From JAUIAI01 sp050633665 (lineage in GTDB: Bacteria; Pseudomonadota; Gammaproteobacteria; Burkholderiales; Burkholderiaceae_E), in NCBI GenBank assembly GCA_050633665.1, contig JBOEGY010000013.1:14187-78186 (forward strand): DNA of 64,000 nucleotides, read 5' to 3'. A program made the translations under genes and the position numbers. Below the pieces are notes generated by a model. It was not told the DNA's origin. It did no database searches and saw only the letters and a list, made by a program, of their open reading frames with translations. Below, piece by piece: positions 15,436 to 24,921 of this stretch (position 1 is the first letter of the stretch; every line of letters begins with the position of its first letter).

Positions 15436-18204
15436 TTGATCGGGTCTTTTATCCTGGTCCTGGGTATTTTGCTGATTGCGGCGCTGGGCTTCGACCACTG
15501 GACCTGGCCACAGTTCGGCGCCATGGCGGCGTTGTTGCTGATGTTTGGCCTGGCGCTGGTGTTAATTGACCGGACCGCACGGCTGCGGGAAAAACAGCAT
15601 CGCCTGGAAGTGCTTGAGCAACAGCAGACCAAACATGAGTCAGCCGAGCAAATGGCGGCGCTGGGCTTGTGGGCGCTGGAACTCAAGTCGAGTGAGTTGC
15701 AGTGGAGTAGCGGCGCGTTTCGAATTCTCGGCCGCCGAGGGCAGAAGCAAGAACCGACGCTCGCCGATTTCATGGCGTCGATTCATCCCGACGACAAACG
15801 TCGCTGGACTCAAGTCCATCAGCGAAGCATCCGGCGCGATAAGCCGGCAAAAATAGAATACCGATACCGCCCGGGCCCAGACAAGGAAATCTGGCTGCGC
15901 AGTATCGCGCAGCTTGTCCGCAACGATGAGGGCCAGCCGCTGAGAATCGAGGGCACGATTCAGGACGTCTCCGGCATTCGCGCCATGCAACGCCAGATCG
16001 CGGCGAGCGAGGCGAAATTCCGCGACCTGACCCACATGAGTTCGGACTGGGTCTGGGAGACCGATCTCGATCACAAACTGAGCTACTTGTCGGACAGTGC
16101 CGACTCGATGCTCGGCCCCTGGGCCCGGCACATGATTGGCAACCACCGCTGGGAGCGAACCACCGCCGACCCACTGCCCACCAATTGGTCAGACCTGAAA
16201 GCCAGGTTAAATGGGCGCCAGCCATTCGAGAATTTTGAATACAGCATTCTCGACCCCGACAACAATGCGTATCATCTGTGCATTAGCGGGCGCCCGGTGT
16301 TTGACGACAAGAACCAGTTCACCGGTTACCGTGGCACGGGCCAGAACATTACGCGGGAACGCCAGCAACGATCGCTGCTGGAAATCGACAGCGATATCGC
16401 GGCAATCCTGCGCGAGCAGACCGACTCGGCCACGGTGATCACAGCGGTGCTGGAATCGGCCTGCAAACATATGGGCTTTCTCGGCGGCGTTCGTCTTGAG
16501 CGACAACACCAGACGGCCAGCGCGAAAGAACGCTCCGGCACGGCGGCCTTCTCGCGCATGGTTATCGACCTGCCGGTAACCATGCCAATTGAAGATTTAA
16601 CGGTTGAAGGCCAGATCTGGGCATCGGGCGAGCCCAGATGGCATACCCGGCTTGCCGGCGAGATTGACTTCTCGCGGCGCTACCGGGTGGAAGAACTCAG
16701 TGCTCAGGCCGCGCTCATTGCGCCTATCCAGGACAAAAACGGCGAAGTGGTCAGCCTGTTGCTTTTTCTTGGCCCGGTCGCATTTCAAGGCGATGAATTT
16801 CTGGGCCAGGTTGCCGCGCTGCTGTCGCGCACCCTGTCTCTTTACATGCAGCGCGCCCAGGCAGAAATCGAGCTGCGTCATGCCTCACTGCACGACGCGC
16901 TGACCGGCCTGCCCAACCGGGTCCAGGTCAACCAGACACTGGAGCGTTTGCTCAGCCAGAAAACACCGGTCGCCCTGCTCTACATTGACCTGGACCGCTA
17001 CAAGATCGTTAACGATACGCTTGGCCACAGCGCCGGCGACCGGGCATTGGTTGAAGTTGCCAGAAGACTTAAACAAGCCATTCCGCAAGACGATGTCGCC
17101 GGCCGGATGGGCGGGGACGAGTTTATTGCGATCTTGTCTGACCCGCCCGACAAAGAAGGCATCGCCACCATCGGACGCCGCATCCTGCAGGCGATCGAGC
17201 AACCCCTGGTGCTGGCCAACCGGGCTTACTTCCTGTCTGCCTCAGTTGGCATTGCACTGAGCCCACAAGATAGCGACGAAGTCTCCAGCCTGATCAAAGC
17301 AGCCGACGCTGCCATGTATGAGGTCAAGTCAGAAGGTCGCAATGATTTGCGTTTTTTCTCAGGCAACCTGAAAAGTCCGGCACATTTACAGCAACTGCAA
17401 TTAGCCGCCGAGCTGCCAATCGCCATGCAACGAGGCGAGGTTGAACTGTTTTACCAGCCGGTGCTGGACGCCAAAACCCGCCAGGTCGAATGCGTCGAAG
17501 CCCTGTTACGCTGGCGCCACCCCCGACTCGGTTTGTTGCTACCAGAGCGGTTTATGGCGGCCGCGGAACAAAGCAATCTGATGCGCGAGATAGATTTCTG
17601 GGTGGTAAGACGCGCCATTAACGACCGCATCAAGATCGGGCTCGATCGCTACGAGTCAATGGGCGTGAGTGTTAACGTCTCGATCCGCCAACTGGCCGAA
17701 CCGGACTTCCTGGAAAGCCTGTACGGTCAGCTCCGTGACCTGGACTTCCCGGCCCGGCTGCTGCGCCTGGAGCTGACCGAAAATTCCTTTATCGAGAACC
17801 CGGAAAAAACCATTGAAATGATTACCCAACTACGCCAACTCGGCGTGCGGGTGGTCATCGACAACTTTGGGACGGGCTATTCAAGCCTGTCACACATCAA
17901 AGACCTGCCAATTGACGGCCTGAAAATCGACAGTGCGTTTATCCGTGGATTACCCGATGATCGCGGCAATGCGGCGATCGTTCAGGCGATCACCACACTG
18001 GCAGGCAAACTCGGCATGCAGGCGATGGCTGAAGGGGTTGAGACGCCGTCCGAGATGCGCGGACTACGAGAACTCAACTGCGAGGTCATGCAGGGTGAGT
18101 TGATCTCGGCGCCTGTCCCGTTCCGGGAACTGGAAGGGTTTCTTGAATCGCTGCCCAGCGTCAGACAAATGCACCTTGTGGGCAGCAAGAAAAGTCAGTC
18201 GTAA
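15436..18204 (+). CDS. Membrane PAS-PAS-GGDEF-EAL cyclic-di-GMP protein
   Basis: This protein of at least 922 residues has two N-terminal membrane helices (about 3-20 and 27-43). Two PAS domains follow (about 75-180 and 190-300), then a GAF-like region (about 310-470), a GGDEF domain with an intact GGDEF motif at 559-563 and an EAL domain starting with EALLRW at 688. Both synthesis and breakdown of cyclic-di-GMP are thus possible. In the EAL loop the usual DD pair is Asp809-Asn810 (DNFGTG), a change that may alter phosphodiesterase activity. The TTG start has no ribosome site. The frame is open and coding-like back to 15319, so a CTG at 15331 or another start may be used. Its tail overlaps trpS by 10 bases. 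Confidence 0.9.
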   Translation: MIGSFILVLGILLIAALGFDHWTWPQFGAMAALLLMFGLALVLIDRTARLREKQHRLEVLEQQQTKHESAEQMAALGLWALELKSSELQWSSGAFRILGRRGQKQEPTLADFMASIHPDDKRRWTQVHQRSIRRDKPAKIEYRYRPGPDKEIWLRSIAQLVRNDEGQPLRIEGTIQDVSGIRAMQRQIAASEAKFRDLTHMSSDWVWETDLDHKLSYLSDSADSMLGPWARHMIGNHRWERTTADPLPTNWSDLKARLNGRQPFENFEYSILDPDNNAYHLCISGRPVFDDKNQFTGYRGTGQNITRERQQRSLLEIDSDIAAILREQTDSATVITAVLESACKHMGFLGGVRLERQHQTASAKERSGTAAFSRMVIDLPVTMPIEDLTVEGQIWASGEPRWHTRLAGEIDFSRRYRVEELSAQAALIAPIQDKNGEVVSLLLFLGPVAFQGDEFLGQVAALLSRTLSLYMQRAQAEIELRHASLHDALTGLPNRVQVNQTLERLLSQKTPVALLYIDLDRYKIVNDTLGHSAGDRALVEVARRLKQAIPQDDVAGRMGGDEFIAILSDPPDKEGIATIGRRILQAIEQPLVLANRAYFLSASVGIALSPQDSDEVSSLIKAADAAMYEVKSEGRNDLRFFSGNLKSPAHLQQLQLAAELPIAMQRGEVELFYQPVLDAKTRQVECVEALLRWRHPRLGLLLPERFMAAAEQSNLMREIDFWVVRRAINDRIKIGLDRYESMGVSVNVSIRQLAEPDFLESLYGQLRDLDFPARLLRLELTENSFIENPEKTIEMITQLRQLGVRVVIDNFGTGYSSLSHIKDLPIDGLKIDSAFIRGLPDDRGNAAIVQAITTLAGKLGMQAMAEGVETPSEMRGLRELNCEVMQGELISAPVPFRELEGFLESLPSVRQMHLVGSKKSQS

Positions 18205-19397
18205 TCAAGCCCGACAGCTTCGCGGACCTCACGCATTGTTTCAGTAGCCATTTTGCGAGCCCGCTCACAACCGTCCGCAACAATATTACGAACCAGTGAA
18301 GGGTCATCGATATAAGGCTGTGCCCGCTCGTGAAACACGGCCTGCTCTTTAATGATTTCTTTGATTACCGGCTGTTTGCATTCAATGCAGCCGATTCCGG
18401 CCGTGGTGCAACCTTCCTGAACCCAGTTCCGCGTCTCATCGCTTGAGTAAACCTGATGCAACTGCCAGACCGGACATTTGGCCGGATCGCCGGGATCGGT
18501 CCGCCGCACGCGAGCCGGGTCGGTCGGCATCGTGCGAACTTTCTTTTCGACGGATTCGGGCTCTTCGCGCATCGCGATGAAGTTGTTGTAACTCTTGGAC
18601 ATCTTCTGACCATCAATGCCCGGCATCCGCGAGGCTTCGGTCAGCAAGGACTGCGGCTCGCTGAGAATGATTCGACGCGAGCCCTCAAGAAAGCCAAACA
18701 AGCGCTCGCGGTCACCCTGGCTGAGATTCTGAGCCTGCTCGACAATTTCGCGGCCGCGCTCAAGTGCCTGGTCATCGCCCTGCTCCTGAAACGAGGTTCG
18801 CATTTCCTGATATAGCTTGGCGCGCTTGGAACCCAGTTTGCGAATCGCATCACGCGCTTTGTCTTCAAAGCCGGCTTCACGCCCAAACAAGTGGTTGAAA
18901 CGTCGCGCCACTTCGCGAGTCAGTTCGATGTGCGGCACCTGATCTTCGCCGACCGGCACATGTGACGCTCGGTACATCAGGATGTCAGCGGCCTGCAAGA
19001 GCGGATAGCCCAGAAAACCGTAAGTGGACAAATCCTTGTCGGCCAGTTTTTCCTGCTGATCCTTGTAGGTCGGTACACGTTCAAGCCAGCCCATTGGGGT
19101 AACCATTGAAAGCAGAACCATCAGCTCAGCATGCTCGGGAACCCGCGACTGAATGAACAGTGTTGACTCCTCGGGATCAATGCCACCAGCCAGCCAGTCG
19201 ATCACCATTTCCCAGATATTCTTTTCGATGGTCTCGCTTGACTCGTAATGGGTGGTCAGCGCGTGCCAGTCGGCCACAAAGAACAGGCACGGGTGCTCTC
19301 TTTGCAGCCGTACCCAGTTTTTGAGTGCGCCATGATAGTGACCAAGATGCAGTGCGCCGGTTGGGCGCATACCTGAAACAACCCGTTCAGGGAACAT
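18195..19397 (-). CDS. trpS: Tryptophan--tRNA ligase
   Basis: The 400-residue class I synthetase has the HIGH-type motif HLGHYHG at 17-23 and KMSKS inside DGQKMSKSYNN. It charges tRNA-Trp. It is longer than the ~334-residue E. coli enzyme and belongs to the longer branch, with inserted segments between residues 170 and 240 and a Cys-containing C-terminal part (CPVWQLHQV, CIECKQ). It ends the leftward run that starts at DUF455. The 3' end overlaps the convergent GGDEF-EAL gene. Confidence 0.95.
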   Translation of the reverse strand: MFPERVVSGMRPTGALHLGHYHGALKNWVRLQREHPCLFFVADWHALTTHYESSETIEKNIWEMVIDWLAGGIDPEESTLFIQSRVPEHAELMVLLSMVTPMGWLERVPTYKDQQEKLADKDLSTYGFLGYPLLQAADILMYRASHVPVGEDQVPHIELTREVARRFNHLFGREAGFEDKARDAIRKLGSKRAKLYQEMRTSFQEQGDDQALERGREIVEQAQNLSQGDRERLFGFLEGSRRIILSEPQSLLTEASRMPGIDGQKMSKSYNNFIAMREEPESVEKKVRTMPTDPARVRRTDPGDPAKCPVWQLHQVYSSDETRNWVQEGCTTAGIGCIECKQPVIKEIIKEQAVFHERAQPYIDDPSLVRNIVADGCERARKMATETMREVREAVGLDYD

Positions 19398-19411
19398 AGA
19401 TAGGTTTACCT

Positions 19412-20065
19412 TTAGAAGCCAAGTAGGGAAAGAATTAGATGGGTACCAAGACTGACGGCCGGAAAAAGAATCCCGCTTAAAACCCCGGTTGCCAGCAGCA
19501 ACAGCAAAATTGCCAGACCATAGGGTTCAAGCCGGCCAAACTGATAGGCCAGAGCCGGTGGCAGCAGACTCGCGATGATGCGCCCGCCGTCCAGCGGCGG
19601 CACAGGCAACATGTTGAGCACCGCCAGCGTGAGGTTGACGGTAATGCCCGCGCCGGCCATCAGACCGAGAAATTCATTGCGAAAGCCGGCGAGAATCATC
19701 GCTTTCAGCAGTATGGCCCAAGCCAGCGCCATCAGCACATTGGCAATCGGGCCGGCCGCCGCCACCAGGCCCATATCGCGCCTGGGTTTGCCCAGCTTGA
19801 CGGTATTGACCGGAACCGGCTTGGCCCAGCCGAACAGCGCAGGCATGCCCGCTGCCTTGCTGGCCAGCAGAATCAGTCCCGGCACCAAAAGCGTGCCTAT
19901 CGGGTCGATGTGTTTCACCGGGTTGGCCGTTACCCGGCCCAGCATTTTGGCTGTCGGGTCACCGAGACGGTAAGCCACATAGCCGTGAGCAGCCTCATGT
20001 AATGTAATCGCGAAAATCAGGGGCAGTGCGTAGACGGCAATCGTCTGCATGACGGATAGTTCCAT
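19412..20065 (-). CDS. Site-2 protease family (M50) membrane protein
   Basis: The 217-residue integral membrane protein has the zinc motif HEAAH at 23-27 in the first hydrophobic segment. The third ligand motif LNMLPVPPLDGGRI lies near 160, exactly as in M50/rhomboid-like S2P proteases of the short, PDZ-free type. It is expected to cut membrane substrates; none is known from context. It sits between yciO and trpS, an order often seen in this phylum. Confidence 0.88.
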   Translation of the reverse strand: MELSVMQTIAVYALPLIFAITLHEAAHGYVAYRLGDPTAKMLGRVTANPVKHIDPIGTLLVPGLILLASKAAGMPALFGWAKPVPVNTVKLGKPRRDMGLVAAAGPIANVLMALAWAILLKAMILAGFRNEFLGLMAGAGITVNLTLAVLNMLPVPPLDGGRIIASLLPPALAYQFGRLEPYGLAILLLLLATGVLSGILFPAVSLGTHLILSLLGF

Positions 20066-20086
20066 CGAGACAATTGTACCAAGCTG

Positions 20087-20710
20087 TCAGCCCAGCATTC
20101 CTTCGATCGGTCCGCAGCCAATTCTTTCGACAATCGGGGTGCTTCCTGTCACGTCAATAACCGTGGTCGGCTGGAATCCCTGGCCGCCCGCATCGATTAC
20201 CGCATCCAGGCGCTTGCCCAGCCGTTCCATGATCTCATCGGCATCAAGTAACGGGTCTTGTTCGTCGGGCATGATCAGGCTGCTGACCAGCACCGGCTGG
20301 CCCAGTTCGGCGAGGACGCCCTGGGCCACCACCGACTGCGGGACCCGCAGGCCTATCGTTTTGCGTGACGGATGCCACAGGCGCCGGGGTGTCTCCTTGG
20401 TAGCTGACAAGACAAACGTATAAGGCCCCGGCGTCCATTCCTTGAGAAAGCGGTATTGCCTGTTGTCTACCTGGGCATAGACGGACAACTGAGTCAGATC
20501 CTGACACATCAACGACAGCAAGTGCTTGTTGCTGATTGCCCGTATCTGCCGCAACCGCTCTACCGCGGCCTTTTCGGTCACGCTGGCAGCCAGCACGTAG
20601 CAGGCGTCAGTCGGCAGCGCGATCAGGCCGCCGTCGCGCAGAATTTGCGCCGCCTGCCAGAGTAGCCTTGCCTGTGGGTTAACCGGATGTAAATCGAAAC
20701 GGATTGTCAT
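20087..20710 (-). CDS. yciO: Sua5/YciO/YrdC-family protein, YciO type
   Basis: The 207-residue protein begins MTIRFDLHPVNPQARLLWQA and has the family core GGLIALPTDACYVLA, a KHLLSLMCQDLTQLSVYA segment and PGPYTFVLSATKE. The family binds ATP, bicarbonate and Thr to make threonylcarbamoyl-AMP. YciO members differ from TsaC/TsaD-linked proteins and their cellular role is less clear. The start at 20710 is set by family alignment; a longer frame to 20884 reads through the end of the PHP gene. The neighbouring PHP gene mirrors the E. coli rnm-yciO pair. Confidence 0.85.
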   Translation of the reverse strand: MTIRFDLHPVNPQARLLWQAAQILRDGGLIALPTDACYVLAASVTEKAAVERLRQIRAISNKHLLSLMCQDLTQLSVYAQVDNRQYRFLKEWTPGPYTFVLSATKETPRRLWHPSRKTIGLRVPQSVVAQGVLAELGQPVLVSSLIMPDEQDPLLDADEIMERLGKRLDAVIDAGGQGFQPTTVIDVTGSTPIVERIGCGPIEGMLG

Positions 20711-20747
20711 GAAGTGAATTGTGCGCCATTTCCGGTGATTCAGGCGG

Positions 20748-21635
20748 CTAAGCCATGACTTCGGCCCAGTCATGCCAGAGCGGTTCGACGCTGTCAGGCA
20801 AAAGCGGCAACTCACCCAGGTCGACCCGGCTCTCCCCAGGGCCGTGAAAATCCGACCCCCGGGACGCCCGAAAACCGAACTCAAGCGCGAGACGTGCGAA
20901 CCGGCTGTACTGATCGCGGGTGTGGCTGCCTGTGATCACCTCAATCGCCAGCCCGCCCGCTTCACGAAACTCCTCCAACAATGCCCACAATCCGATATCG
21001 CCAAGCCGGTAGCGGCCCGGATGCGCAATGACGGCTATGCCGCCGGCGGCGCGGATCCAGCCAACCGCCTCAGACAAGGACGCCCACCGATGGGCCACAA
21101 AACCGGGTTTGCCTTCAACCAGATAGCGCTGAAAAACCGCGCCGATACTCTCGCACCGGCCGGTCTCAACCAGAAACCGCGCGAAATGGGTTCTGGAAAC
21201 CAATTGCGGATTGCCCACATATTGCAGCGCGCCTTCATAGGCATCGGGAATGCCGGCCTGGGCCAGAGAGTCCGACATGGCCCGGGCGCGGGCATCACGC
21301 CCGGCCCGAATCGCGGCCAGGCCGTCGCGCAGCAGCGCAGTGCCCGGGTCGATCCGCAAGCCCACAATATGAATCGTGGTGTGCCCCCAGGTCACGGAGA
21401 TCTCGACCCCCGGAATAAACGTCACACCCAGCTCGCTGGCAACCTGAGCGGCACTTGCCAGCCCGCCGGTTTCATCGTGATCGGTCAAGGCCAGTACCTG
21501 AACCCCATTCTGATGAGCCCGCGCAACCAAATCAGCCGGCTCCAACGTGCCGTCCGAGAACCGGGAGTGACTGTGCAGATCGACATTCAGCCGCCACGGA
21601 TCTGCCGACCCCGTATCTGAGGCCGGATCAGCCAT
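20748..21635 (-). CDS. rnm: PHP-domain phosphatase / 5'-3' exoribonuclease (RNase AM type)
   Basis: The 295-residue protein starts its PHP domain with VDLHSHSRFSDGTL at 18-31. It keeps the metal motifs LALTDHDE, PGVEIS, IAVIAHPGRY and GSDFHGPG. It fits the YciV/TrpH group that removes 3'-phosphate from nucleoside bisphosphates and trims 5' ends of small RNAs in E. coli. The start at 21635 is just before the conserved domain; its first codons overlap the end of the alpha/beta hydrolase gene by 8 bases. yciO follows after 37 bases. Confidence 0.85.
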   Translation of the reverse strand: MADPASDTGSADPWRLNVDLHSHSRFSDGTLEPADLVARAHQNGVQVLALTDHDETGGLASAAQVASELGVTFIPGVEISVTWGHTTIHIVGLRIDPGTALLRDGLAAIRAGRDARARAMSDSLAQAGIPDAYEGALQYVGNPQLVSRTHFARFLVETGRCESIGAVFQRYLVEGKPGFVAHRWASLSEAVGWIRAAGGIAVIAHPGRYRLGDIGLWALLEEFREAGGLAIEVITGSHTRDQYSRFARLALEFGFRASRGSDFHGPGESRVDLGELPLLPDSVEPLWHDWAEVMA

Positions 21636-22533
21636 CGCTGACGATGAACTGCTCGACCAGTGCAGCCAACGCTTCCGGCTGATCGTGATGCAGCATGTGG
21701 CCGCAGTCGGCCAGCACATGGTGAGTCAGTTGGTTGATTTTGGCGACCCGCTCGCGGTATTCGGGTTTCTGGGTAAACGCGTGCCAGTCGTTCGGATGTG
21801 ATGAATCCACCCACAAGACCGGTGCTTCGATCGCGGCCCAACAGGCGTCGACTTCATCCGCCCGGTACAGATACGGATTGATCAGCTTGTGAGCCGGATC
21901 CGCCAGCAGACGGTACTCGCCCTGCGCGGTTTGCTCGGACCAGTGCTGTGCAAGCCAGGCAGCCCGGTCAGGGCGTAGGCGTGCATTGTTTTTCTGCAGA
22001 CGTTCGGCAACCGCAGCAACGCTGGGATAGTCGCGCAGCCGGCGTTCAACCCTTAACTGGTCCAGCCATTTGGCCAGCCTTCCGGGCGCGCGTGACGCGT
22101 CGGCCGGTGGCATCCCGGCACCCTCCAGGTTGATCAGCCGGCGAATGCTGTGCGGCCGTGCGCCGGCATATAACATCACGAGATTGCCGCCCATGCTGTG
22201 CCCGAGCAGGTTGATCGGTTCGTCTGGCAATAACTGGGCAAGCAAGGCGTCCAGGTCACCGAGATAATCATAAAACCAGTAACTGTCGCCCGGCGAACGG
22301 GACGAACGCCCGAAACCGCGCCAATCCGGCGCAATCACCCGCCAGTCGGACGGCAGATGATCCACCAGAAACTGAAAACTCGCGCCCAGATCCATCCAGC
22401 CATGAGCCGCCACCAGCGTGTGCGCCGGTGCGCCCTCTGGCTCCCAGCACCAGGCATGTAAATCCAGTCCGCGACATTTCAGGACACGGGAGCTTACCGC
22501 GCGACGCGGTTGGTAAAGATCGGACTTACCCAC
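21628..22533 (-). CDS. Alpha/beta hydrolase
   Basis: This protein of about 301 residues has the alpha/beta hydrolase fold: the AAHGWMD oxyanion strand, nucleophile Ser in LLGHSMGG (residue 113), an acid in VLWVDSSHPND and the catalytic His in LADCGHMLHHDQP. Esterase or C-C hydrolase activity is likely; the substrate is unknown. GTG at 22533 is chosen because AAGGGG lies 6 bases before it, whereas GTG 22539 would touch that site directly. The gene overlaps both DUF455 and the PHP gene by 8 bases, so it is embedded in one operon. Confidence 0.88.
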   Translation of the reverse strand: MGKSDLYQPRRAVSSRVLKCRGLDLHAWCWEPEGAPAHTLVAAHGWMDLGASFQFLVDHLPSDWRVIAPDWRGFGRSSRSPGDSYWFYDYLGDLDALLAQLLPDEPINLLGHSMGGNLVMLYAGARPHSIRRLINLEGAGMPPADASRAPGRLAKWLDQLRVERRLRDYPSVAAVAERLQKNNARLRPDRAAWLAQHWSEQTAQGEYRLLADPAHKLINPYLYRADEVDACWAAIEAPVLWVDSSHPNDWHAFTQKPEYRERVAKINQLTHHVLADCGHMLHHDQPEALAALVEQFIVSDG

Positions 22534-23401
22534 GTCCACCCCCTTGCAGCCAGTCGAGTTCGCGGTTGGTAAACCCGGCTTTTAATCTTGCAGTTCGATT
22601 CATTTTTCCCCGTGGTCTGGGCGCATCAAAAGCGCAGAGTAGTTGTTGGAATTTTTCCTCCGGCTCAACCCCGGCCTGCTGGCACAGGCGTTGGAACCAG
22701 TCATTGCCAAGCGAGACATGACGAACTTCCTCGTCGAGGATGATCTGAAGAACATCTACCGCATCGCGATGTCCTGCCGAACGCAGTTTTTGCTGAATGG
22801 CGGGGGTTGCATCGAGGCCACGGGCTTCAAGCACGCGCGGCACCAGTGCCATGCGAGCGAGCAAGTCATCCGCCGTGCGCCGGGCCATCGTCCAGAGTCC
22901 GTCATGGGCATCATGATCACCGTAGGCCACCTCGACCGCCGCCATCTGATCGGTCAGCAGCCGAAAGTGCCGCGCCTCATCAACGGCGACTGACAGCCAG
23001 TCACGGGCAAAACCCACCGGCATATACGGGTAACGCCAGACGGCATCCAGCGCAAGATTGATGGCGTTGAATTCAATATGAGCAATCGCATGCAACAACG
23101 CACCGAGTCCTTCAGCACTGCCCGGGGCGCGCTTGGGCACCTGGCTGGCCAACACCATCAAGGGGCGACTGGGGCGGCCGGGCTCCAGTGCGCCAAGATC
23201 GACCGGCTCGACATTCAGTTCGGGCGGGCCGTCGCCGGCCGGCGGGTCGTCGCCAAGCTGATCCAGACACCCGGCCAAATCTGCGACTAACTGGCATTTG
23301 GTGAACGGGTCAGCCTCTTGCCAGGCCTGCCTGGCAGCGGCCTGAACAACAGCCAGCCTGGCACGTACCCCGGCCTGGCCGGGATCAGGACTTGAATTCA
23401 T
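22526..23401 (-). CDS. DUF455 ferritin-like protein
   Basis: The 291-residue protein matches DUF455. Its helices carry the di-iron-like ligands of the ferritin-like superfamily: HAIAHIEFNAINLALD, VDEARHFRLL and LDEEVRHVSLG, each with Glu and His at the expected spacing. The function of the family is not established; a di-iron oxidase or hydroxylase has been suggested by fold. It is the first gene of the leftward run that ends with trpS and starts 72 bases from the divergent carbonic anhydrase gene. Confidence 0.85.
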   Translation of the reverse strand: MNSSPDPGQAGVRARLAVVQAAARQAWQEADPFTKCQLVADLAGCLDQLGDDPPAGDGPPELNVEPVDLGALEPGRPSRPLMVLASQVPKRAPGSAEGLGALLHAIAHIEFNAINLALDAVWRYPYMPVGFARDWLSVAVDEARHFRLLTDQMAAVEVAYGDHDAHDGLWTMARRTADDLLARMALVPRVLEARGLDATPAIQQKLRSAGHRDAVDVLQIILDEEVRHVSLGNDWFQRLCQQAGVEPEEKFQQLLCAFDAPRPRGKMNRTARLKAGFTNRELDWLQGGGRG

Positions 23402-23473
23402 GCAGGGTCAGAAACCATCAAGGACAATCAATCTCGTAAACTGTGGGCTCTTTCTCTATCAAAGCGACCCAAC

Positions 23474-23995
23474 ATGCCAGTTTACTCGTTGAATGAAAAA
23501 ACCCCGGATATCCACGAGTCAGCCTGGATTGCGGAAACCGCCACAGTTATTGGCGAGGTCTCGCTCGGCGAGCAGGCCAGCATATGGTTTGGCACCACCG
23601 TCCGTGCCGACAATGCGGCAATCGAGATCGGCGCACGCTCGAACATCCAGGAAAACAGCGTGCTCCATGTTGACCCGGGCTTCAAACTGACAATAGGCAA
23701 CGATGTAACCGTCGGTCACCAGGCCATGTTGCACGGCTGCACAATCGGCGAGCATACACTGGTCGGCATCCAGGCCGTTGTAATGAATGGCGCAACAATC
23801 GGCAAAAACTGCCTGATCGGCGCCGGCGCCCTGGTCACCGAAGGCAAACAATTCCCGGACGGCTCCCTGATCGTCGGCTCACCGGCCAAGGTGGTTCGCG
23901 AACTGACGCCCGAAGAAATACAGCGACTTAAACGCAGCGCCAGCAATTATGTTGAGCGAGCAGCCGTGTTTGCCAAAGATCTCAAACGGGTCTGA
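23474..23995 (+). CDS. Gamma-carbonic anhydrase family protein (YrdA-like)
   Basis: The 173-residue protein is a left-handed beta-helix with repeating hexapeptides. The three expected zinc histidines are His65 (VLHVDPG), His82 (VGHQ) and His87 (MLHGC). This is the YrdA/CaiE/PaaY branch. Carbonic anhydrase activity is possible, but many members are poorly active or hydrolyse thioesters. It is followed 5 bases later by hslO and likely forms an operon with it. Confidence 0.9.
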   Translation: MPVYSLNEKTPDIHESAWIAETATVIGEVSLGEQASIWFGTTVRADNAAIEIGARSNIQENSVLHVDPGFKLTIGNDVTVGHQAMLHGCTIGEHTLVGIQAVVMNGATIGKNCLIGAGALVTEGKQFPDGSLIVGSPAKVVRELTPEEIQRLKRSASNYVERAAVFAKDLKRV

Positions 23996-24000
23996 GCGCA

Positions 24001-24909
24001 ATGAGCAACAGCCTGCTTAGGTTTCACATTCAGAACACGCCGGTGCGTGGCGAGTGGATAGAGCTCTCGGACGCCTGGCAGCAAGTGGTGAGCCGGCATG
24101 CGGTTGATCAGACCAGCCTGTCTATGCTGGGCCAGCTAACCGCAGCATCGTTACTATTATCCGCAACAATCAAACACCAGGGCAGCCTGACTGCACAAAT
24201 TGTCGGTGATGGTCCCGTCACGCTGATCGTGGCTCAGTGCCAGGCGAACGGCACGTTCCGTTCAACCATCAAGTTGTCTGAGAAACACCCCATGCCGGCA
24301 GAGGCGGAGCCCGACGTCAGTCGCCTGATCAACCCCGGCGGCAAAGCCCGGTTCGCCATTACAATCGACCCGCGCGAAGAAGGTAAAACTGCTTACCAGG
24401 GAATTGTCCCGCTGGAGGGCAACAGCATCGCCCGGATGCTCGAACGTTATATGTTCCGCTCTGAGCAGATTCCGACGCGACTGTGGCTGGCGGCCAATCG
24501 CGAGCGGGCGACCGGCCTGTTGCTGCAACGCCTGCCGGACCCGAAGCGGGACGCCGGTCAGGAACACGATACCGATGCCTGGGCCCGGCTGCAAAAACTG
24601 GCCGAAACACTAGGCGCGGACGAAATGCTGGCCGAGAATGGCGAAACCATTCTGCACCGGCTTTTCTGGCAGGAACAAACCGGCCCGCTTGAGTCCAGAC
24701 CATTGCGCTTTGAGTGCCCGTGTTCGCGCCAGAAGGTCAACGCCATGTTGCAGATGCTGGGCGCCGCCGAAGTACAGTCCATTCTGGCTGAGCAAGGTCA
24801 GGTGGCGGTGAATTGCGAGTACTGCAATACGCCGTATCTCTTTGATCCGGTGGATGTAGCCGGCTTGTTCAAGCCAGGCGCCCTGCCCGGTACCGATACC
24901 CGGCAGTAA
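24001..24909 (+). CDS. hslO: Redox-regulated chaperone Hsp33
   Basis: The 302-residue protein ends with the Hsp33 redox switch: Cys239-x-Cys241 (FECPCSRQKV) and Cys272-x2-Cys275 (NCEYCNTPY). These bind zinc when reduced and form disulfides under oxidative stress, turning the chaperone on. The N-terminal domain has the usual SLLLSATIKHQGSLTAQIVGDGPV. The ATG comes 5 bases after the carbonic anhydrase stop. Confidence 0.96.
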   Translation: MSNSLLRFHIQNTPVRGEWIELSDAWQQVVSRHAVDQTSLSMLGQLTAASLLLSATIKHQGSLTAQIVGDGPVTLIVAQCQANGTFRSTIKLSEKHPMPAEAEPDVSRLINPGGKARFAITIDPREEGKTAYQGIVPLEGNSIARMLERYMFRSEQIPTRLWLAANRERATGLLLQRLPDPKRDAGQEHDTDAWARLQKLAETLGADEMLAENGETILHRLFWQEQTGPLESRPLRFECPCSRQKVNAMLQMLGAAEVQSILAEQGQVAVNCEYCNTPYLFDPVDVAGLFKPGALPGTDTRQ

Positions 24910-24921
24910 GTTCCGAACCGC

